Origin: Streptomyces mobaraensis
GTDB lineage: Bacteria; Actinomycetota; Actinomycetes; Streptomycetales; Streptomycetaceae
Direction of reading: 5' to 3'
DNA length: 64,000 nt
Assembly (NCBI RefSeq): GCF_020099395.1
Contig: NZ_CP083590.1
Location: 1,178,001 to 1,242,000 of the forward strand
A model generated the notes under the pieces. That model saw only the letters and a program-made list of their open reading frames with translations, had not been told where the DNA came from and did not search any database. Position 1 is the first letter of the stretch. Each line of letters starts with the position of its first letter. The position numbers were made by a program, and so were the translations under genes. This document shows, piece after piece, positions 8,094 through 17,835 of the stretch.

Positions 8094-10033
8094 GCGTTCT
8101 CCTTGCGGGCCAGGACCGCGCTGATCCGGCCGGCGATCTCGGCGGGGGTGAGGCCCAGGTCGGCCAGCACCTCGGAGCGTTTCGCGTGGGCGAGGAACTG
8201 CTCCGGGATGCCGATGGTCTCGACGGGCAGGTCGACGTCCGCGTCGCGCAGCGCCTGGGCGACGGCCCAGCCGACGCCGCCGGTGCGGCTGTTGTCCTCG
8301 ACGACGGCCACCATCCGGTGTCCGGCGGCGAGGGCGGGCAGTCCGGGGTCGACCGGCTTGACCCAGCGGGGGTCGACGACGGTGCAGCCGGTGCCGCGCG
8401 CGGCCAGCAGGTCGGCGGCCTCCAGCGCGACCTCGGCCATGGTCCCGACGGAGACGAGCAGCACGTCGGCGGACGTCTCGACGAACGTCTCCGCGGACGT
8501 CTCCGCACACATCCCCGCGGACGTCTCCGCTGAGAGGTCCGAGCGGTACAGGACGTCCATGCCGCCGACGCGGTCCACCGCCGGGATGTCCGCCCCGACG
8601 GTGGCCTTGGGGAACCGGACGACGGTGGGCGCGTCGGAGACGTCGACGGCCTCGCGGAGCTCGTCGCGCAGCCGGGTGGCGTCGCGCGGGGCGGCGATCC
8701 GCAGGCCGGGGACGACCTGGAGGACGGACATGTCCCACATGCCGTTGTGCGACGGACCGTCGGTGCCGGTGACGCCGGCCCGGTCGAGGACGAAGGTGAC
8801 GCCGCACTTGTGCAGGGCGACGTCCATCAGCACCTGGTCGAAGGCCCGGTTGAGGAAGGTGGCGTAGACGGCGAAGACCGGGTGCAGGCCGCCCGTCGCC
8901 AGCCCGGCCGCGGACGTCGCGGCGTGCTGCTCGGCGATGCCCACGTCCCAGACCCGCTCCGGGAAGCGCTCGGCGAACTTCGTCAGCCCGACGGGATGGA
9001 GCATCGCGGCGGTGAGGGCCACCACGTCCGGCCGTTCGGCGCCGATGCGGACCATCTCGTCGCCGAAGACCGAGGTCCACGAGGTGCCGGCGGCGGGGGT
9101 GAGCGGCGCGCCGGTGAGCGAGTTCATCACGCCGACGGTGTGGAAGCGGTCGGCCTCGTCCTCCAGGGCGGGCCGGTAGCCCCGACCTTTCTCCGTGCGC
9201 ACATGCACCAGGACGGGCCCGTGGAAGCGCTTGGCGCGGCGCAGCGCGGACTCGACGGCGGCGATGTCGTGCCCGTCTATCGGCCCGAGGTACTTCAGGC
9301 CGAGGTCCTCGAACATGCCCTGCGGGGCGAAGGCGTCCTTGAAGCCCTTCTTGGCGCCGTGCAGCGACTCGTAGAGGGGCTTGCCGATCAGCGGCAGGCC
9401 CTGGATCGTCTCCTTGCCGCGGGCGAGGAACCGCTCGTAGGCGTCGGTGGTGCGCAGGGTGGCCAGGTGGTCGGCGAGGCCGCCGATGGTGGGGGCGTAG
9501 GACCGCTCGTTGTCGTTGACGACGATGATCAGCGGCCGGTCCCCGGCGGCGGCGATGTTGTTGAGCGCCTCCCAGGCCATGCCGCCGGTGAGGGCGCCGT
9601 CGCCGATGACGGCGACGACGTGCCGGTTCCAGCGGCCGAGCACCTGGTTGGCCTTGGCGAGGCCGTCGGCCCAGCTCAGGACGGTGGAGGCGTGGCTGTT
9701 CTCGATGACGTCGTGCTCGGACTCCTCGCGGGAGGGGTAGCCGGAGAGACCGCCCTTGCTGCGGAGCTTGGAGAAGTCCTGACGGCCCGTCAGCAGCTTG
9801 TGAACGTACGACTGGTGCCCGGTGTCCCAGAGGACGCGGTCGGAGGGCGAGTCGAAGGAGCGGTGCAGCGCGATGGTGAGCTCCACCACGCCGAGGTTGG
9901 GGCCGAGGTGGCCGCCGGTCCTGGCGACGGCGTGCACCAGGAAGTGGCGGATCTCTTCCGCCAGTTCGTCCAAGTCCTCCGTGCCCAGTGCTTTCAGGTC
10001 CCGCGGACCGCGGATGTTCTCCAGCAACGACAC
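8090..10033 (-). CDS. dxs: 1-deoxy-D-xylulose-5-phosphate synthase
   Basis: The 647-aa protein makes the first intermediate of the MEP isoprenoid pathway from pyruvate and glyceraldehyde-3-phosphate, using thiamine diphosphate. Seen: [34 protein letters not shown], the TPP/Mg motif [16 protein letters not shown], the pyrimidine-binding [14 protein letters not shown] and the C-terminal [12 protein letters not shown] low-complexity insert of SAET-like tetrapeptides sits at about residues 500-522 between domains. Located in the hopanoid operon, it is probably a dedicated second copy boosting precursor supply. Confidence 0.95.
   Translation of the reverse strand: MSLLENIRGPRDLKALGTEDLDELAEEIRHFLVHAVARTGGHLGPNLGVVELTIALHRSFDSPSDRVLWDTGHQSYVHKLLTGRQDFSKLRSKGGLSGYPSREESEHDVIENSHASTVLSWADGLAKANQVLGRWNRHVVAVIGDGALTGGMAWEALNNIAAAGDRPLIIVVNDNERSYAPTIGGLADHLATLRTTDAYERFLARGKETIQGLPLIGKPLYESLHGAKKGFKDAFAPQGMFEDLGLKYLGPIDGHDIAAVESALRRAKRFHGPVLVHVRTEKGRGYRPALEDEADRFHTVGVMNSLTGAPLTPAAGTSWTSVFGDEMVRIGAERPDVVALTAAMLHPVGLTKFAERFPERVWDVGIAEQHAATSAAGLATGGLHPVFAVYATFLNRAFDQVLMDVALHKCGVTFVLDRAGVTGTDGPSHNGMWDMSVLQVVPGLRIAAPRDATRLRDELREAVDVSDAPTVVRFPKATVGADIPAVDRVGGMDVLYRSDLSAETSAGMCAETSAETFVETSADVLLVSVGTMAEVALEAADLLAARGTGCTVVDPRWVKPVDPGLPALAAGHRMVAVVEDNSRTGGVGWAVAQALRDADVDLPVETIGIPEQFLAHAKRSEVLADLGLTPAEIAGRISAVLARKENA
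8466..8533. repeat. 12-bp tandem repeat inside dxs
   Basis: About five and a half imperfect copies of a 12-bp unit (GCGGACGTCTCC and variants) run in frame through dxs, encoding tetrapeptides such as [20 protein letters not shown]. The unit length keeps the frame. It falls in the linker before the C-terminal transketolase domain. Confidence 0.85.
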
Positions 10034-10184
10034 GCCGGCCCCCTCCTTAGCTCAGTCGGCCTCGTCTGTTCCGGGTCCCCGACCGGGCCTTCCGTGCCGT
10101 CCGGATCTCTCCGGACGCCCTCCGGCCCCGCCGGCTCCCCGGGTCGTCCCCGGCCCCTCGCGCCGGGTCCCGTGTCGGTCCTCG

Positions 10185-11342
10185 CTAGCCGGCCACGGTG
10201 ACGGCGGGCGGCCCGGAGGGCGTACCCGCCGCCGCCATGTCACCGGCCAGCTTCGTGGCTTCGTCGATGAGGGTCTCGACGATCTTCGACTCGGGGACGG
10301 TCTTGATGACCTCGCCCTTCACGAAGATCTGCCCCTTGCCGTTGCCGGACGCCACACCCAGGTCCGCCTCGCGCGCCTCACCCGGACCGTTGACCACACA
10401 GCCCATCACCGCCACGCGCAGCGGCACCTCCATGCCCTCCAGACCCGCGGTCACCTCGTCCGCCAGCTTGTAGACGTCCACCTGCGCCCGCCCGCACGAC
10501 GGACACGAGACGATCTCCAGCCGGCGCTGGCGCAGGTTGAGCGACTCCAGAATCTGGATGCCGACCTTGACCTCCTCCGCCGGCGGCGCCGACAGCGAGA
10601 CACGGATGGTGTCGCCGATGCCCTCCGCCAGCAGCGCACCGAACGCCACCGCCGACTTGATCGTGCCCTGGAACGCCGGACCCGCCTCCGTCACACCCAG
10701 GTGCAGCGGGTAGTCGCACTGGGCGGCGAGCTGCCGGTAGGCGTTGACCATGACGACGGGGTCGTTGTGCTTGACGGAGATCTTGATGTCCCGGAAGCCG
10801 TGCTCCTCGAACAGCGACGCCTCCCACAGCGCCGACTCCACCAGCGCCTCGGGCGTGGCCTTGCCGTACTTCTGGAGCAGACGGCGGTCGAGCGACCCCG
10901 CGTTCACCCCGATGCGGATCGGGGTGCCGGCCTCGGAGGCCGCCTTCGCGATCTCCTTGACCTTGTCGTCGAACTGCTTGATGTTGCCCGGGTTCACCCG
11001 CACCGCCGCACAGCCCGCGTCGATCGCCGCGAACACGTACTTCGGCTGGAAGTGGATGTCCGCGATCACCGGGATCTGCGACTTCGCCGCGATCACCTTC
11101 AACGCGTCCGCGTCGTCCTGCGTCGGGCACGCCACCCGCACGATCTGGCAGCCCGACGCCGTCAGCTCCGCGATCTGCTGGAGCGTCGCACCGATGTCCG
11201 ACGTCCGCGTCGTCGTCATCGACTGCACCGACACCGGGGCGTCCCCGCCCACCGCCACCGACCCCACCCGGATCCGCCGGCTGGGCCGGCGGACGGCGAT
11301 CCGGGCGGGGACGGACGGCGTTCCCAGCGACACCGTGGTCAC
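10185..11342 (-). CDS. ispG: 4-hydroxy-3-methylbut-2-enyl-diphosphate synthase
   Basis: The 385-aa GcpE/IspG enzyme reduces MEcPP to HMBPP in the penultimate step of the MEP pathway, using a [4Fe-4S] cluster. Cluster cysteines are visible in [11 protein letters not shown] and [12 protein letters not shown]; the TIM-barrel part carries [18 protein letters not shown]. The GTG at 11342 begins 4 bp after the hpnH stop. With dxs, this makes two MEP genes in the hopanoid operon. No oxygen-tolerance feature can be judged from sequence. Confidence 0.95.
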   Translation of the reverse strand: MTTVSLGTPSVPARIAVRRPSRRIRVGSVAVGGDAPVSVQSMTTTRTSDIGATLQQIAELTASGCQIVRVACPTQDDADALKVIAAKSQIPVIADIHFQPKYVFAAIDAGCAAVRVNPGNIKQFDDKVKEIAKAASEAGTPIRIGVNAGSLDRRLLQKYGKATPEALVESALWEASLFEEHGFRDIKISVKHNDPVVMVNAYRQLAAQCDYPLHLGVTEAGPAFQGTIKSAVAFGALLAEGIGDTIRVSLSAPPAEEVKVGIQILESLNLRQRRLEIVSCPSCGRAQVDVYKLADEVTAGLEGMEVPLRVAVMGCVVNGPGEAREADLGVASGNGKGQIFVKGEVIKTVPESKIVETLIDEATKLAGDMAAAGTPSGPPAVTVAG

Positions 11343-11346
11343 GGCG

Positions 11347-12369
11347 TCAGTCCCGGTTGCCCGAGACGGTCTCGCGGACGGCGCGCAGCGACTCCTTGAG
11401 CGAGCTCATGGTCGCCAGTACGGCGGTGGGCTCGTAGCCGCAGTGCGCCATGCAGTTGGCGCACCGCGGGTCCTTGCCGCGGCCGTACTTGTCCCAGTCG
11501 GTCTCCTCCACCAGCTGCCGGTAGGTGGGCACGTACCCGTCGCTCATCAGGTAGCAGGGGCGCTGCCAGCCGAAGAGCGAGTAGTTGGGGATGGCCCAGG
11601 CGGTGCAGGGGAAGTCGGCCTTACCCTCCAGGAAGTCGAGGAAGAGGGGGCTGTGGTTGAGCCGCCACCGCTTCCGGTTGCCGCCGGAGAACGCCTTGGA
11701 GAACAGCTCCCGGGTCTGCTCGACGCCCAGGAAGTGGTCCTGGTCCGGGGCCTTCTCGTAGGCGTAGGCGGGCGAGATCATCATCTCGTCCACCTTCAGG
11801 TCGTCGTTGAGGTAGTTGAGCACCTCGACGATGGTCTGGGGGGTGTCGGTGTTGAAGAAGGTCGAGTTGGTGGTGACCCGGAAGCCGCGCCGCTTGGCCT
11901 CCTTCATGGCCGCCACCGCCTCGTCGAAGACGCCCTCCTTCGCCACGGACTCGTCGTGCCGCTCGCGCAGCCCGTCGATGTGCACCGCGAACGCGAAGTA
12001 CGGCGAGGGCGTGAACTTGTCGAGCTTCTTGCGCAGCAGCATCGCGTTGGTGCAGAGGAAGACGTATTTCCTCTTGGCCACCAACTGCCGGACGATCTCG
12101 TCGATCTGAGGGTGCATCAGGGGTTCGCCACCGGCGATGGAGACCATCGGCGCGCCGGACTCCAGCACCGCGCCGACCGCCTGCGCCACCGGCATGCGCT
12201 GCTTCAGGATCCCCGCCGGGTGCTGGATCTTGCCGCACCCCTCGCACTTGAGATTGCACGCGAAGAGCGGTTCCAGTTCCACGATCAACGGGAACTTCTC
12301 CCGCCTGCGCAGCTTCTGTTCAGCGAGATAGGTACCGACGCGGATGGACTGACGAAGCGGCATTGCCAT
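11347..12369 (-). CDS. hpnH: Adenosyl-hopene transferase HpnH (radical SAM)
   Basis: The 340-aa protein joins adenosine to diploptene to begin the extended (C35) hopanoid side chain. The radical-SAM cysteines are C38, C42 and C45 in CNLKCEGC, and the SAM-binding GGEP is in [12 protein letters not shown]-terminal SPASM-like/auxiliary Cys cluster is seen in [18 protein letters not shown] 12369 has GGAGGTGA 5 nt upstream, which overlaps the stop codon of hpnG. Confidence 0.95.
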   Translation of the reverse strand: MAMPLRQSIRVGTYLAEQKLRRREKFPLIVELEPLFACNLKCEGCGKIQHPAGILKQRMPVAQAVGAVLESGAPMVSIAGGEPLMHPQIDEIVRQLVAKRKYVFLCTNAMLLRKKLDKFTPSPYFAFAVHIDGLRERHDESVAKEGVFDEAVAAMKEAKRRGFRVTTNSTFFNTDTPQTIVEVLNYLNDDLKVDEMMISPAYAYEKAPDQDHFLGVEQTRELFSKAFSGGNRKRWRLNHSPLFLDFLEGKADFPCTAWAIPNYSLFGWQRPCYLMSDGYVPTYRQLVEETDWDKYGRGKDPRCANCMAHCGYEPTAVLATMSSLKESLRAVRETVSGNRD

Positions 12370-12374
12370 CTGGC

Positions 12375-13031
12375 TCACCTCCTGGGGAGCAGCAAAGAAC
12401 GGTGCCATGCAAAAAAGGCCGGAAGGACGGTGCGCAGCACGCGGAATGCCGATATTCCACCGCGCAGGGTCCCGATGCGGACAAGCTCGTGTTCGGGAGC
12501 GTCCACGACCACTCGGACGGCCGCAACCGGGCGCGGACCGGCCCGGACGGCGCTTCTGAGCGTGGCGGCGGACTCCATGTCCACCGCGAGCGCCCCCGAG
12601 GCGTGCAGGGCGGATCGTTCCGCCCCGCGCACCACATGGTCGGAACCTACCAGTGGGCCGGTGTGGATGGTCCGCCTGGGTACCACCCGGGCGAGCTCCT
12701 TGGCGAGGAGCTCCACACCGGCGCACTCGGTGCGCCCTTCGGCGTCCCGGGTCTCGTCGGCGACGACCAGGTCTCCGGGGTGCATCCCGGGGGCGAGGCC
12801 GGCGCAGAAGCCGGTGGCGATCACGGCGGCGTCGGCGAGCGCGGCGTACCTGCCGTCGCCGCCGAGCGCCGCGGTCACGGCACGGTCCGCCGCCTGCGGG
12901 CCCATGCCCGTGCGCAGGATGGTGGCGGAGCCCGCCGCGCCGTGCCGGCCGCCGCGCAGGGCGAGGCGCTCGATGCCCAGGGCGCAGGCGACCAGCAGGG
13001 GCGCCGCGGGGGGTTCCGTGCCGGGATCCAT
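12375..13031 (-). CDS. hpnG: Hopanoid-associated phosphorylase/nucleosidase HpnG
   Basis: This 218-aa protein resembles nucleoside phosphorylases and cleaves adenine from adenosylhopane to give ribosylhopane. The conserved ALGIERLAL start, ATGFCAGLAPGMHPGDLVVA and the acidic AVDMESAATLRSA motif are visible. Its ATG overlaps the shc stop codon (TGATG). The order shc-hpnG-hpnH follows the usual hopanoid operon. Confidence 0.9.
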   Translation of the reverse strand: MDPGTEPPAAPLLVACALGIERLALRGGRHGAAGSATILRTGMGPQAADRAVTAALGGDGRYAALADAAVIATGFCAGLAPGMHPGDLVVADETRDAEGRTECAGVELLAKELARVVPRRTIHTGPLVGSDHVVRGAERSALHASGALAVDMESAATLRSAVRAGPRPVAAVRVVVDAPEHELVRIGTLRGGISAFRVLRTVLPAFFAWHRSLLLPRR

Positions 13032-15052
13032 CAGACCTCCCGGGCAGCGAAGGGTTCGCCGTGCAGGTAGCGGCCGAGGGCCGTGAGCGGGAACACCTGC
13101 CGGTACAGGTGGTAGTTGATGGAGAAGTCCCAGGGGAAGCCGGTGCCGGTGAAGTAGGGCTCGTCCCAGGAGCCGTCCGGGCGCTGGGTGCCGGCCAGCC
13201 AGGCCACCCCGCGTTCGACGGCGGGGCTGTCCCGCTCCCCCGCCGCCAGCAGGGCCAGCAGGGCCCAGGCCGTCTGGGAGGCGGTGGACTCCCCGCGGCC
13301 CATCCAGTCGGCGTCCCGGTAGGAGCGGAGGTCCTCGCCCCAGCCGCCGTCGGCGTTCTGGACGCTCTCCAGCCAGGCGACGGCCCGCCGGAGGGCGGGG
13401 TGGGAGCCGGGGAGACCGGCGGCGACGAGGGCGGGGACCACCGCCCCCGTCCCGTAGACGTAGTTGACGCCCCAGCGGCCGAACCAGGCGCCGCACTCCT
13501 CCTGTTCGGCGAGCAGCCACTCGATGCCCCCGCGGGCCCGGGGGTCGTGCTGTTTGCCGAGGACGGCCAGCGCCTCCACCACGTGGGCGGTCACGTCCGC
13601 GGAGGGCGGGTCGATGACCTCGCCGAAGTCGCAGAACGGGAGCCGGTTGGGGAAGGGGCTGGTGTTGTCGACGTCGAACGCGGCCCACGCGCCGTTCCTC
13701 GACCGCATGCCCACGGTCCACCGCATCGCCCGCCGGACGGCCTCCTGGACGCGCGCCGGGTCCGGGTGCCGGACGCGCAGCAGCGCGAGCACCACCTCGG
13801 CGGTGTCGTCGACGTCCGGGTAGTTGTCGTTGTGGAACTCGAAGGCCCAGGCGCCGGGCTCCAGTCGGGGGCGCCGCACGGACCAGTCCCCGGGCCGCAG
13901 GACCTGTTCGTCGAGCATCCAGTCGGCGGCCTTGACCAGCGCCGGATGGTCGGGGGCGAGCCCCGCGTCGGCGAGCGCGATGGTGGCCAGGCAGGTGTCC
14001 CAGACCGGGGACTGGCACGCCTCGATCATCCGGACCGGCTCGCCGTCGGCGTCCTCGTGCCAGACGGCGAAGCGGTCCAGCGACTCCAGGCCCGCGCGCA
14101 GCACCGGGTGGTCCAGGTCGTAGCCGAGGAGGTGCAGGGCGATGACGGAGTAGACGGCCGGGGGCTGGATGCCGCCCCAGCAGCCGTCGTTCTCCTGGCG
14201 TTCGACGATCCAGCGGGCGGCGGCGTTGAGCGCCGCGCGGCGCAGGGGGCGGACGGCGACCCTGCGGTAGGCGTGCAGCGCCTTGTCCAGGCGCTGGAAG
14301 AAACCGTCCCAGCTGGCGGCCGGCGCGGGCGGGCGCGGCGGGTTGGGGCGGCGGGGGTCGGTGTGCAGCTCGTCGAGGGCGAACGGCGCGGGCCGTACGG
14401 GCCGGTGGGCGCCGACGACGGTGAGCGGAACGATGGTCTGCCGGGCCCAGCAGGCGAAGTCGTAGATGTTCAGCGGCATCCACTTGGGGAGGAACATGAT
14501 CTCCGGAGGCATCTCCGGGAGGTCCTCCCACTTCCACCAGCCGAAGAGGGCCAGCCAGATCCGGGTGAAGACCCGGGTGGCGGCGATGCCGCCGCGCTCG
14601 CGGACCCAGGCGGAGGCGGCGGCCATGTGCGGCTCGTCCGGGGCGTCCCCGGCGAGCCGGAGGGCGACGTACGCCTCGACGGTGGCGGACAGCTCCCCCG
14701 GCCCGCCGTGGAAGGTGGCCCAGGTGCCGTCCGGCCGCTGCTGGGAGCGGATCCAGCGGGCCGCGGCGCGGGTGGTGCGGTCGTCCCTGGTCCCCAGGAA
14801 CTCGCGGAGCAGCAGGTCCTCGGCGTCCATGGTGACGTTGGTCTCCAGGTCGCCCTTCCACCATCCCTGCTCGTTCTGGTGGGACAGGAGGTACTCGGTC
14901 GCCCGCGCGGTGGCCCGCTCGGCGGCGGCGCGGACGGCGGCCGGTGCTCCGCCGGCCGCCTCCTCCTTCACTTCTGTCACAGCGGTGACACTGTGACCGG
15001 CCTCGGCCGCACGGGGCAGGAGTGCCCCGGCGCCGTCGGTCGTCGCTGTCAT
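13031..15052 (-). CDS. shc: Squalene-hopene cyclase
   Basis: The 673-aa protein cyclises squalene to hopene/hopanol at the membrane. The catalytic DXDD motif is present as PDVDDTAEV (about residue 412), and several QW-type repeats are seen (for example QNEQGWWKGD, QRPDGTW, QNADGGWGED, QRPDGSWDEP). An N-terminal extension of about 40 residues, rich in Ala, Thr and Glu, precedes the first repeat. ATG 15052 has AGGGGA upstream. The 118-bp gap to the upstream synthase gene holds no gene. Confidence 0.95.
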   Translation of the reverse strand: MTATTDGAGALLPRAAEAGHSVTAVTEVKEEAAGGAPAAVRAAAERATARATEYLLSHQNEQGWWKGDLETNVTMDAEDLLLREFLGTRDDRTTRAAARWIRSQQRPDGTWATFHGGPGELSATVEAYVALRLAGDAPDEPHMAAASAWVRERGGIAATRVFTRIWLALFGWWKWEDLPEMPPEIMFLPKWMPLNIYDFACWARQTIVPLTVVGAHRPVRPAPFALDELHTDPRRPNPPRPPAPAASWDGFFQRLDKALHAYRRVAVRPLRRAALNAAARWIVERQENDGCWGGIQPPAVYSVIALHLLGYDLDHPVLRAGLESLDRFAVWHEDADGEPVRMIEACQSPVWDTCLATIALADAGLAPDHPALVKAADWMLDEQVLRPGDWSVRRPRLEPGAWAFEFHNDNYPDVDDTAEVVLALLRVRHPDPARVQEAVRRAMRWTVGMRSRNGAWAAFDVDNTSPFPNRLPFCDFGEVIDPPSADVTAHVVEALAVLGKQHDPRARGGIEWLLAEQEECGAWFGRWGVNYVYGTGAVVPALVAAGLPGSHPALRRAVAWLESVQNADGGWGEDLRSYRDADWMGRGESTASQTAWALLALLAAGERDSPAVERGVAWLAGTQRPDGSWDEPYFTGTGFPWDFSINYHLYRQVFPLTALGRYLHGEPFAAREV

Positions 15053-15171
15053 GGTTTCCCCTAATGCAGTGAGTTGCTTCTCTGCCGTACTGCCGTACCT
15101 GGGGTTTCCGTCGGCCGACGCGAGCAGCGCACCGGCCGGCGACCGCGATGGCTAGTTCGGGTGAATACTCA

Positions 15172-16236
15172 TCATCTCTTTCGTACTACAACGAAGTCCG
15201 ACAGCGCGACGAGACGGGCCCGGATCTCTGACGGGATGTCAACTCCGTCCAGCGCCTCGATCGCCGTCGCGTGCTGCCGGCGGGCCTCCTGCGAGGTCCA
15301 CTCCCGGCCGCCCGCCTCCTCGATCAACGCCGCGCGGCTGGCGAATTCTTCCTCGTCGAAGTCGGCGAGCTGGGCATCCGTCAGCTTGGCGTCCTCGGCC
15401 AGGATGGTCGCGAGCCGCTCGGAGGCCGGCCCGCCCGCCGCCAGGGCGGCCACGACCGGCAGCGACTTCTTGCGCTGCCGCAGATCGCTCCAGGTCTGCT
15501 TGCCGGTGGCCTCCGGGTCGCCCCAGATGCCGAGCAGGTCGTCGACCGCCTGGAAGGCGAGGCCCATGTGGTAGCCGTACGCCTCCAGGACGTCGGCCGT
15601 ACGGTCGTCGGCGCCGCCGAGCACCGCGCCGATGGAGGCGGCGCAGGCCAGCAGGGCGCCGGTCTTGTTGCCCTCCATCTCCAGGCACTCCGCCACGGTG
15701 ACCCGCTCGCGGTGCTCGTAGGAGATGTCCTGGGCCTGGCCGTCGATGAGCTTGCGGGTCGCGGTGGTCAGCCGGCGGGTGGCCCGGCCGGCCTCGGCCG
15801 TGCCCAGCTCCAGCAGCACCTCGTTCGCGAGCGCGAAAAGAGCGTCGCCGACGAGGATCGCCTGCGCCGGGCCGTGCACCTTCCAGACGGTGTCGCGGTG
15901 CCGGCGCTGCTCGTCGCCGTCCATCAGGTCGTCGTGCAGCAGCGAGAAGTTGTGCACGAGCTCCACGGCCACCGCCCCCGGCACGCCCGTCTCCGGGGCG
16001 GCGCCGGCGGCCTCGGCCGAGAGCAGGGCCAGGGCGGGGCGGACGGCCTTGCCGCTGTCGCCGTCCGTCGGCCGCCCGTCGACGTCGATCCAGCCGAAGT
16101 GGTAGGCGGCCACGGTGTCCATCGGTGCCGCGAGCCGGTTGACGGCGGCACGCAACACCGGCGTGGCGAGCGTCCGTCCGCGCTCCAACAGGGCGCTGAC
16201 GTCGCCGGTATCGCAGGCTGGGATCGCCGAAGTCAC
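15172..16236 (-). CDS. Polyprenyl diphosphate synthase (trans-isoprenyl diphosphate synthase)
   Basis: The 354-aa protein is an all-trans prenyltransferase, expected to make farnesyl diphosphate for the squalene steps of the operon. The first Asp-rich motif is HDDLMDGDEQRR; the second is AVDDLLGIWGDPEATGKQ, which lacks the classical third Asp of DDxxD. GTG 16236 is preferred because AGAGGAGAGACC precedes it; GTG 16263 is an alternative. It lies 70 bp after hpnE. The chain length is not determined by sequence here. Confidence 0.9.
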   Translation of the reverse strand: MTSAIPACDTGDVSALLERGRTLATPVLRAAVNRLAAPMDTVAAYHFGWIDVDGRPTDGDSGKAVRPALALLSAEAAGAAPETGVPGAVAVELVHNFSLLHDDLMDGDEQRRHRDTVWKVHGPAQAILVGDALFALANEVLLELGTAEAGRATRRLTTATRKLIDGQAQDISYEHRERVTVAECLEMEGNKTGALLACAASIGAVLGGADDRTADVLEAYGYHMGLAFQAVDDLLGIWGDPEATGKQTWSDLRQRKKSLPVVAALAAGGPASERLATILAEDAKLTDAQLADFDEEEFASRAALIEEAGGREWTSQEARRQHATAIEALDGVDIPSEIRARLVALSDFVVVRKR

Positions 16237-16306
16237 GGTCTCTCCTCTGGTGATCGTGCTCACGCGCGCCCCGTTCGGGGGGCGGGCGCCTGGGGGACTC
16301 GCTGGG

Positions 16307-17755
16307 TCATACCGCCTCCCGCACGGGGCTGCGATAGGTCCGGCCGAGCCCGGAGAGGGCCGCGTCCGCGGCGCTGAGACCACTGCGCACGGCGCCCTCC
16401 ATGGTCGCGGGCCAGCCGGTTGCGGTCCACGCACCGGCCAGGAACAGGCCGGGCGCGTCGGTCCGGGCGCCCGGCCGCAGCCGGCCGACGCCCGGTGTGG
16501 GGGCGAACGTCGCTGTCCGCTCCCGGGTCACGAAGAAGTCCCGCACGCCGGCGCCGCGGGCGGCCGGCAGCAGCCGCTCCAGCTCGGGCAGGAAGCGCGC
16601 CCGCAGCTCGGCGACCGGCCGGTCGATGTCGTCCTGCGCGGCCGACTGGGAGACCGCCAGGTACTGCCCGGTCGCGGTGCGGGCGGCCAGCCCCGAGGAG
16701 TGCGTCCGGTCGAAGACCCACTGCACGGGAGACCCGAGCGCCGTGAAGAACGGCTGCCGCAGGACTTTGCGATCATAAATCACATGCAGGTTGAGGATCG
16801 GCGCGGTGCCGATCTCCAGCAGCCGCCCGGCGTCGGGCAGCGCGCCGTCCGGCAGCAGCGCGTGCGTCTCGCGCTGCGGGACGGCGAGCACCACCGCGTC
16901 GGCGTCCAGCCGCTCACCGGTGCCGGGACCGCTCTCGGCCTCCACCCGCCAGCCGCCGCCGTCGGCCCGGGTGAGACCGGTGACGCGGGTGCGCAGCGCG
17001 ACCCGCACCCCGGCCTTGTCCAGCGCGGCGCGGGCCCGGGTGTCGTGCAGCTCGCCTAGCGGGACGCCCGCCCAGCCGATGTCGGCGGCGCCGGGCTCGG
17101 AGAGCAGCCCGGTCTTGAAGACCTTGGCGGCCAGCCCCATCGACGCCTGGTCGGCGGTGGCGTTCAGGGTGGCGACGCCCACCAGGTCCCAGAGCGCCTC
17201 GACGGTACGGGCCGACTGCCCGTGGCGGTGCAGCCAGGTGGCGAAGTCGACGTCGTCCAGCGCCGGGTCGGCGGGGTCGAGCCCGCGCAGCGCCAGCGCG
17301 GCGCGCCCGACGCTCATCCGCTCGGCGAGCGACAGGTGCGGGTACGTGGCCAGGCTGGCGGCCAGGTGCAGCGGGACCGGCAGCGCGGACCGGCGCAGCC
17401 GGCCCAGCCGCGGGCGCCCGGAGCGGTGGCCGACGTCCAGGACGGGGACGTCGAGGCGGTCCTGCACGGTGGCGAGGTGGCCGGCGTCGATCCGGTCGAG
17501 GAACCAGCGGTAGGCGGTGCAGCAGCGCAGGAAGACGTGCTGCCCGTTGTCGACGGTCAGCTCCCCGCGCCGGAACGAGAAGGCGAGGCCGCCCAGCCGG
17601 GGGCGGCCCTCCAGCAGCGTGACCCGGAGTCCGGCGTCCGCGAGTTCGAGCGCCGCGGTGACGCCGGCGAGCCCGCCGCCGACCACCACGGCGGCCGACC
17701 CGTCGGGGCGTCCCGACCGGCCGGCGGGTACGGCGGGTGCGTCGGTCTCCGTCAT
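16307..17755 (-). CDS. hpnE: Hydroxysqualene dehydroxylase HpnE (FAD/NAD-binding amine-oxidase fold)
   Basis: The 482-aa flavoprotein reductively removes the hydroxyl of hydroxysqualene, the last of the three HpnCDE steps to squalene. The dinucleotide-binding motif VVVGGGLAGVTAALELADAG is at residues about 22-41, followed by RLGGLAFSFR, and the C-terminal FAD contact FLAGAWTATGWPATMEGAVR is clear. ATG 17755 has GGGTGGGAG upstream and overlaps the stop of the 27-aa micro-gene (ATGA). Confidence 0.93.
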   Translation of the reverse strand: MTETDAPAVPAGRSGRPDGSAAVVVGGGLAGVTAALELADAGLRVTLLEGRPRLGGLAFSFRRGELTVDNGQHVFLRCCTAYRWFLDRIDAGHLATVQDRLDVPVLDVGHRSGRPRLGRLRRSALPVPLHLAASLATYPHLSLAERMSVGRAALALRGLDPADPALDDVDFATWLHRHGQSARTVEALWDLVGVATLNATADQASMGLAAKVFKTGLLSEPGAADIGWAGVPLGELHDTRARAALDKAGVRVALRTRVTGLTRADGGGWRVEAESGPGTGERLDADAVVLAVPQRETHALLPDGALPDAGRLLEIGTAPILNLHVIYDRKVLRQPFFTALGSPVQWVFDRTHSSGLAARTATGQYLAVSQSAAQDDIDRPVAELRARFLPELERLLPAARGAGVRDFFVTRERTATFAPTPGVGRLRPGARTDAPGLFLAGAWTATGWPATMEGAVRSGLSAADAALSGLGRTYRSPVREAV

Positions 17756-17835
17756 GCTCCCACCCTTCTGGCTGCTGTCAGGGACGCGTCCGCGCCCTCG
17801 GAGGTTGCGCCCGCGGGCGGGGTCGCGGGGCTCAT
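17752..17835 (-). CDS. 27-aa micro-protein between hpnD and hpnE (DUF6380-like position)
   Basis: A 28-codon frame fills the hpnD-hpnE gap exactly: its ATG overlaps the hpnD stop (TGATG at 17833-17837) and its TGA overlaps the hpnE start (ATGA at 17752-17755). The product begins MSPATPPAGATSEG and ends GADASLTAARRVGA. From memory, streptomycete hopanoid operons carry a small DUF6380-type ORF here with an ASLTA-like core, which this tail resembles. The function is unknown; it may simply couple translation. Confidence 0.5.
   Translation of the reverse strand: MSPATPPAGATSEGADASLTAARRVGA

Noticed and set aside
6678..9080. Single 800-codon frame joining dxs and aminotransferase regions
   Set aside because: The first part is a shifted-frame shadow of dxs; the aminotransferase starts at the ATGA overlap at 8093.
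10034..10184. Riboswitch or attenuator upstream of dxs, between ispG and dxs
   Set aside because: G+C-rich short stems only; no known riboswitch core could be recognised.
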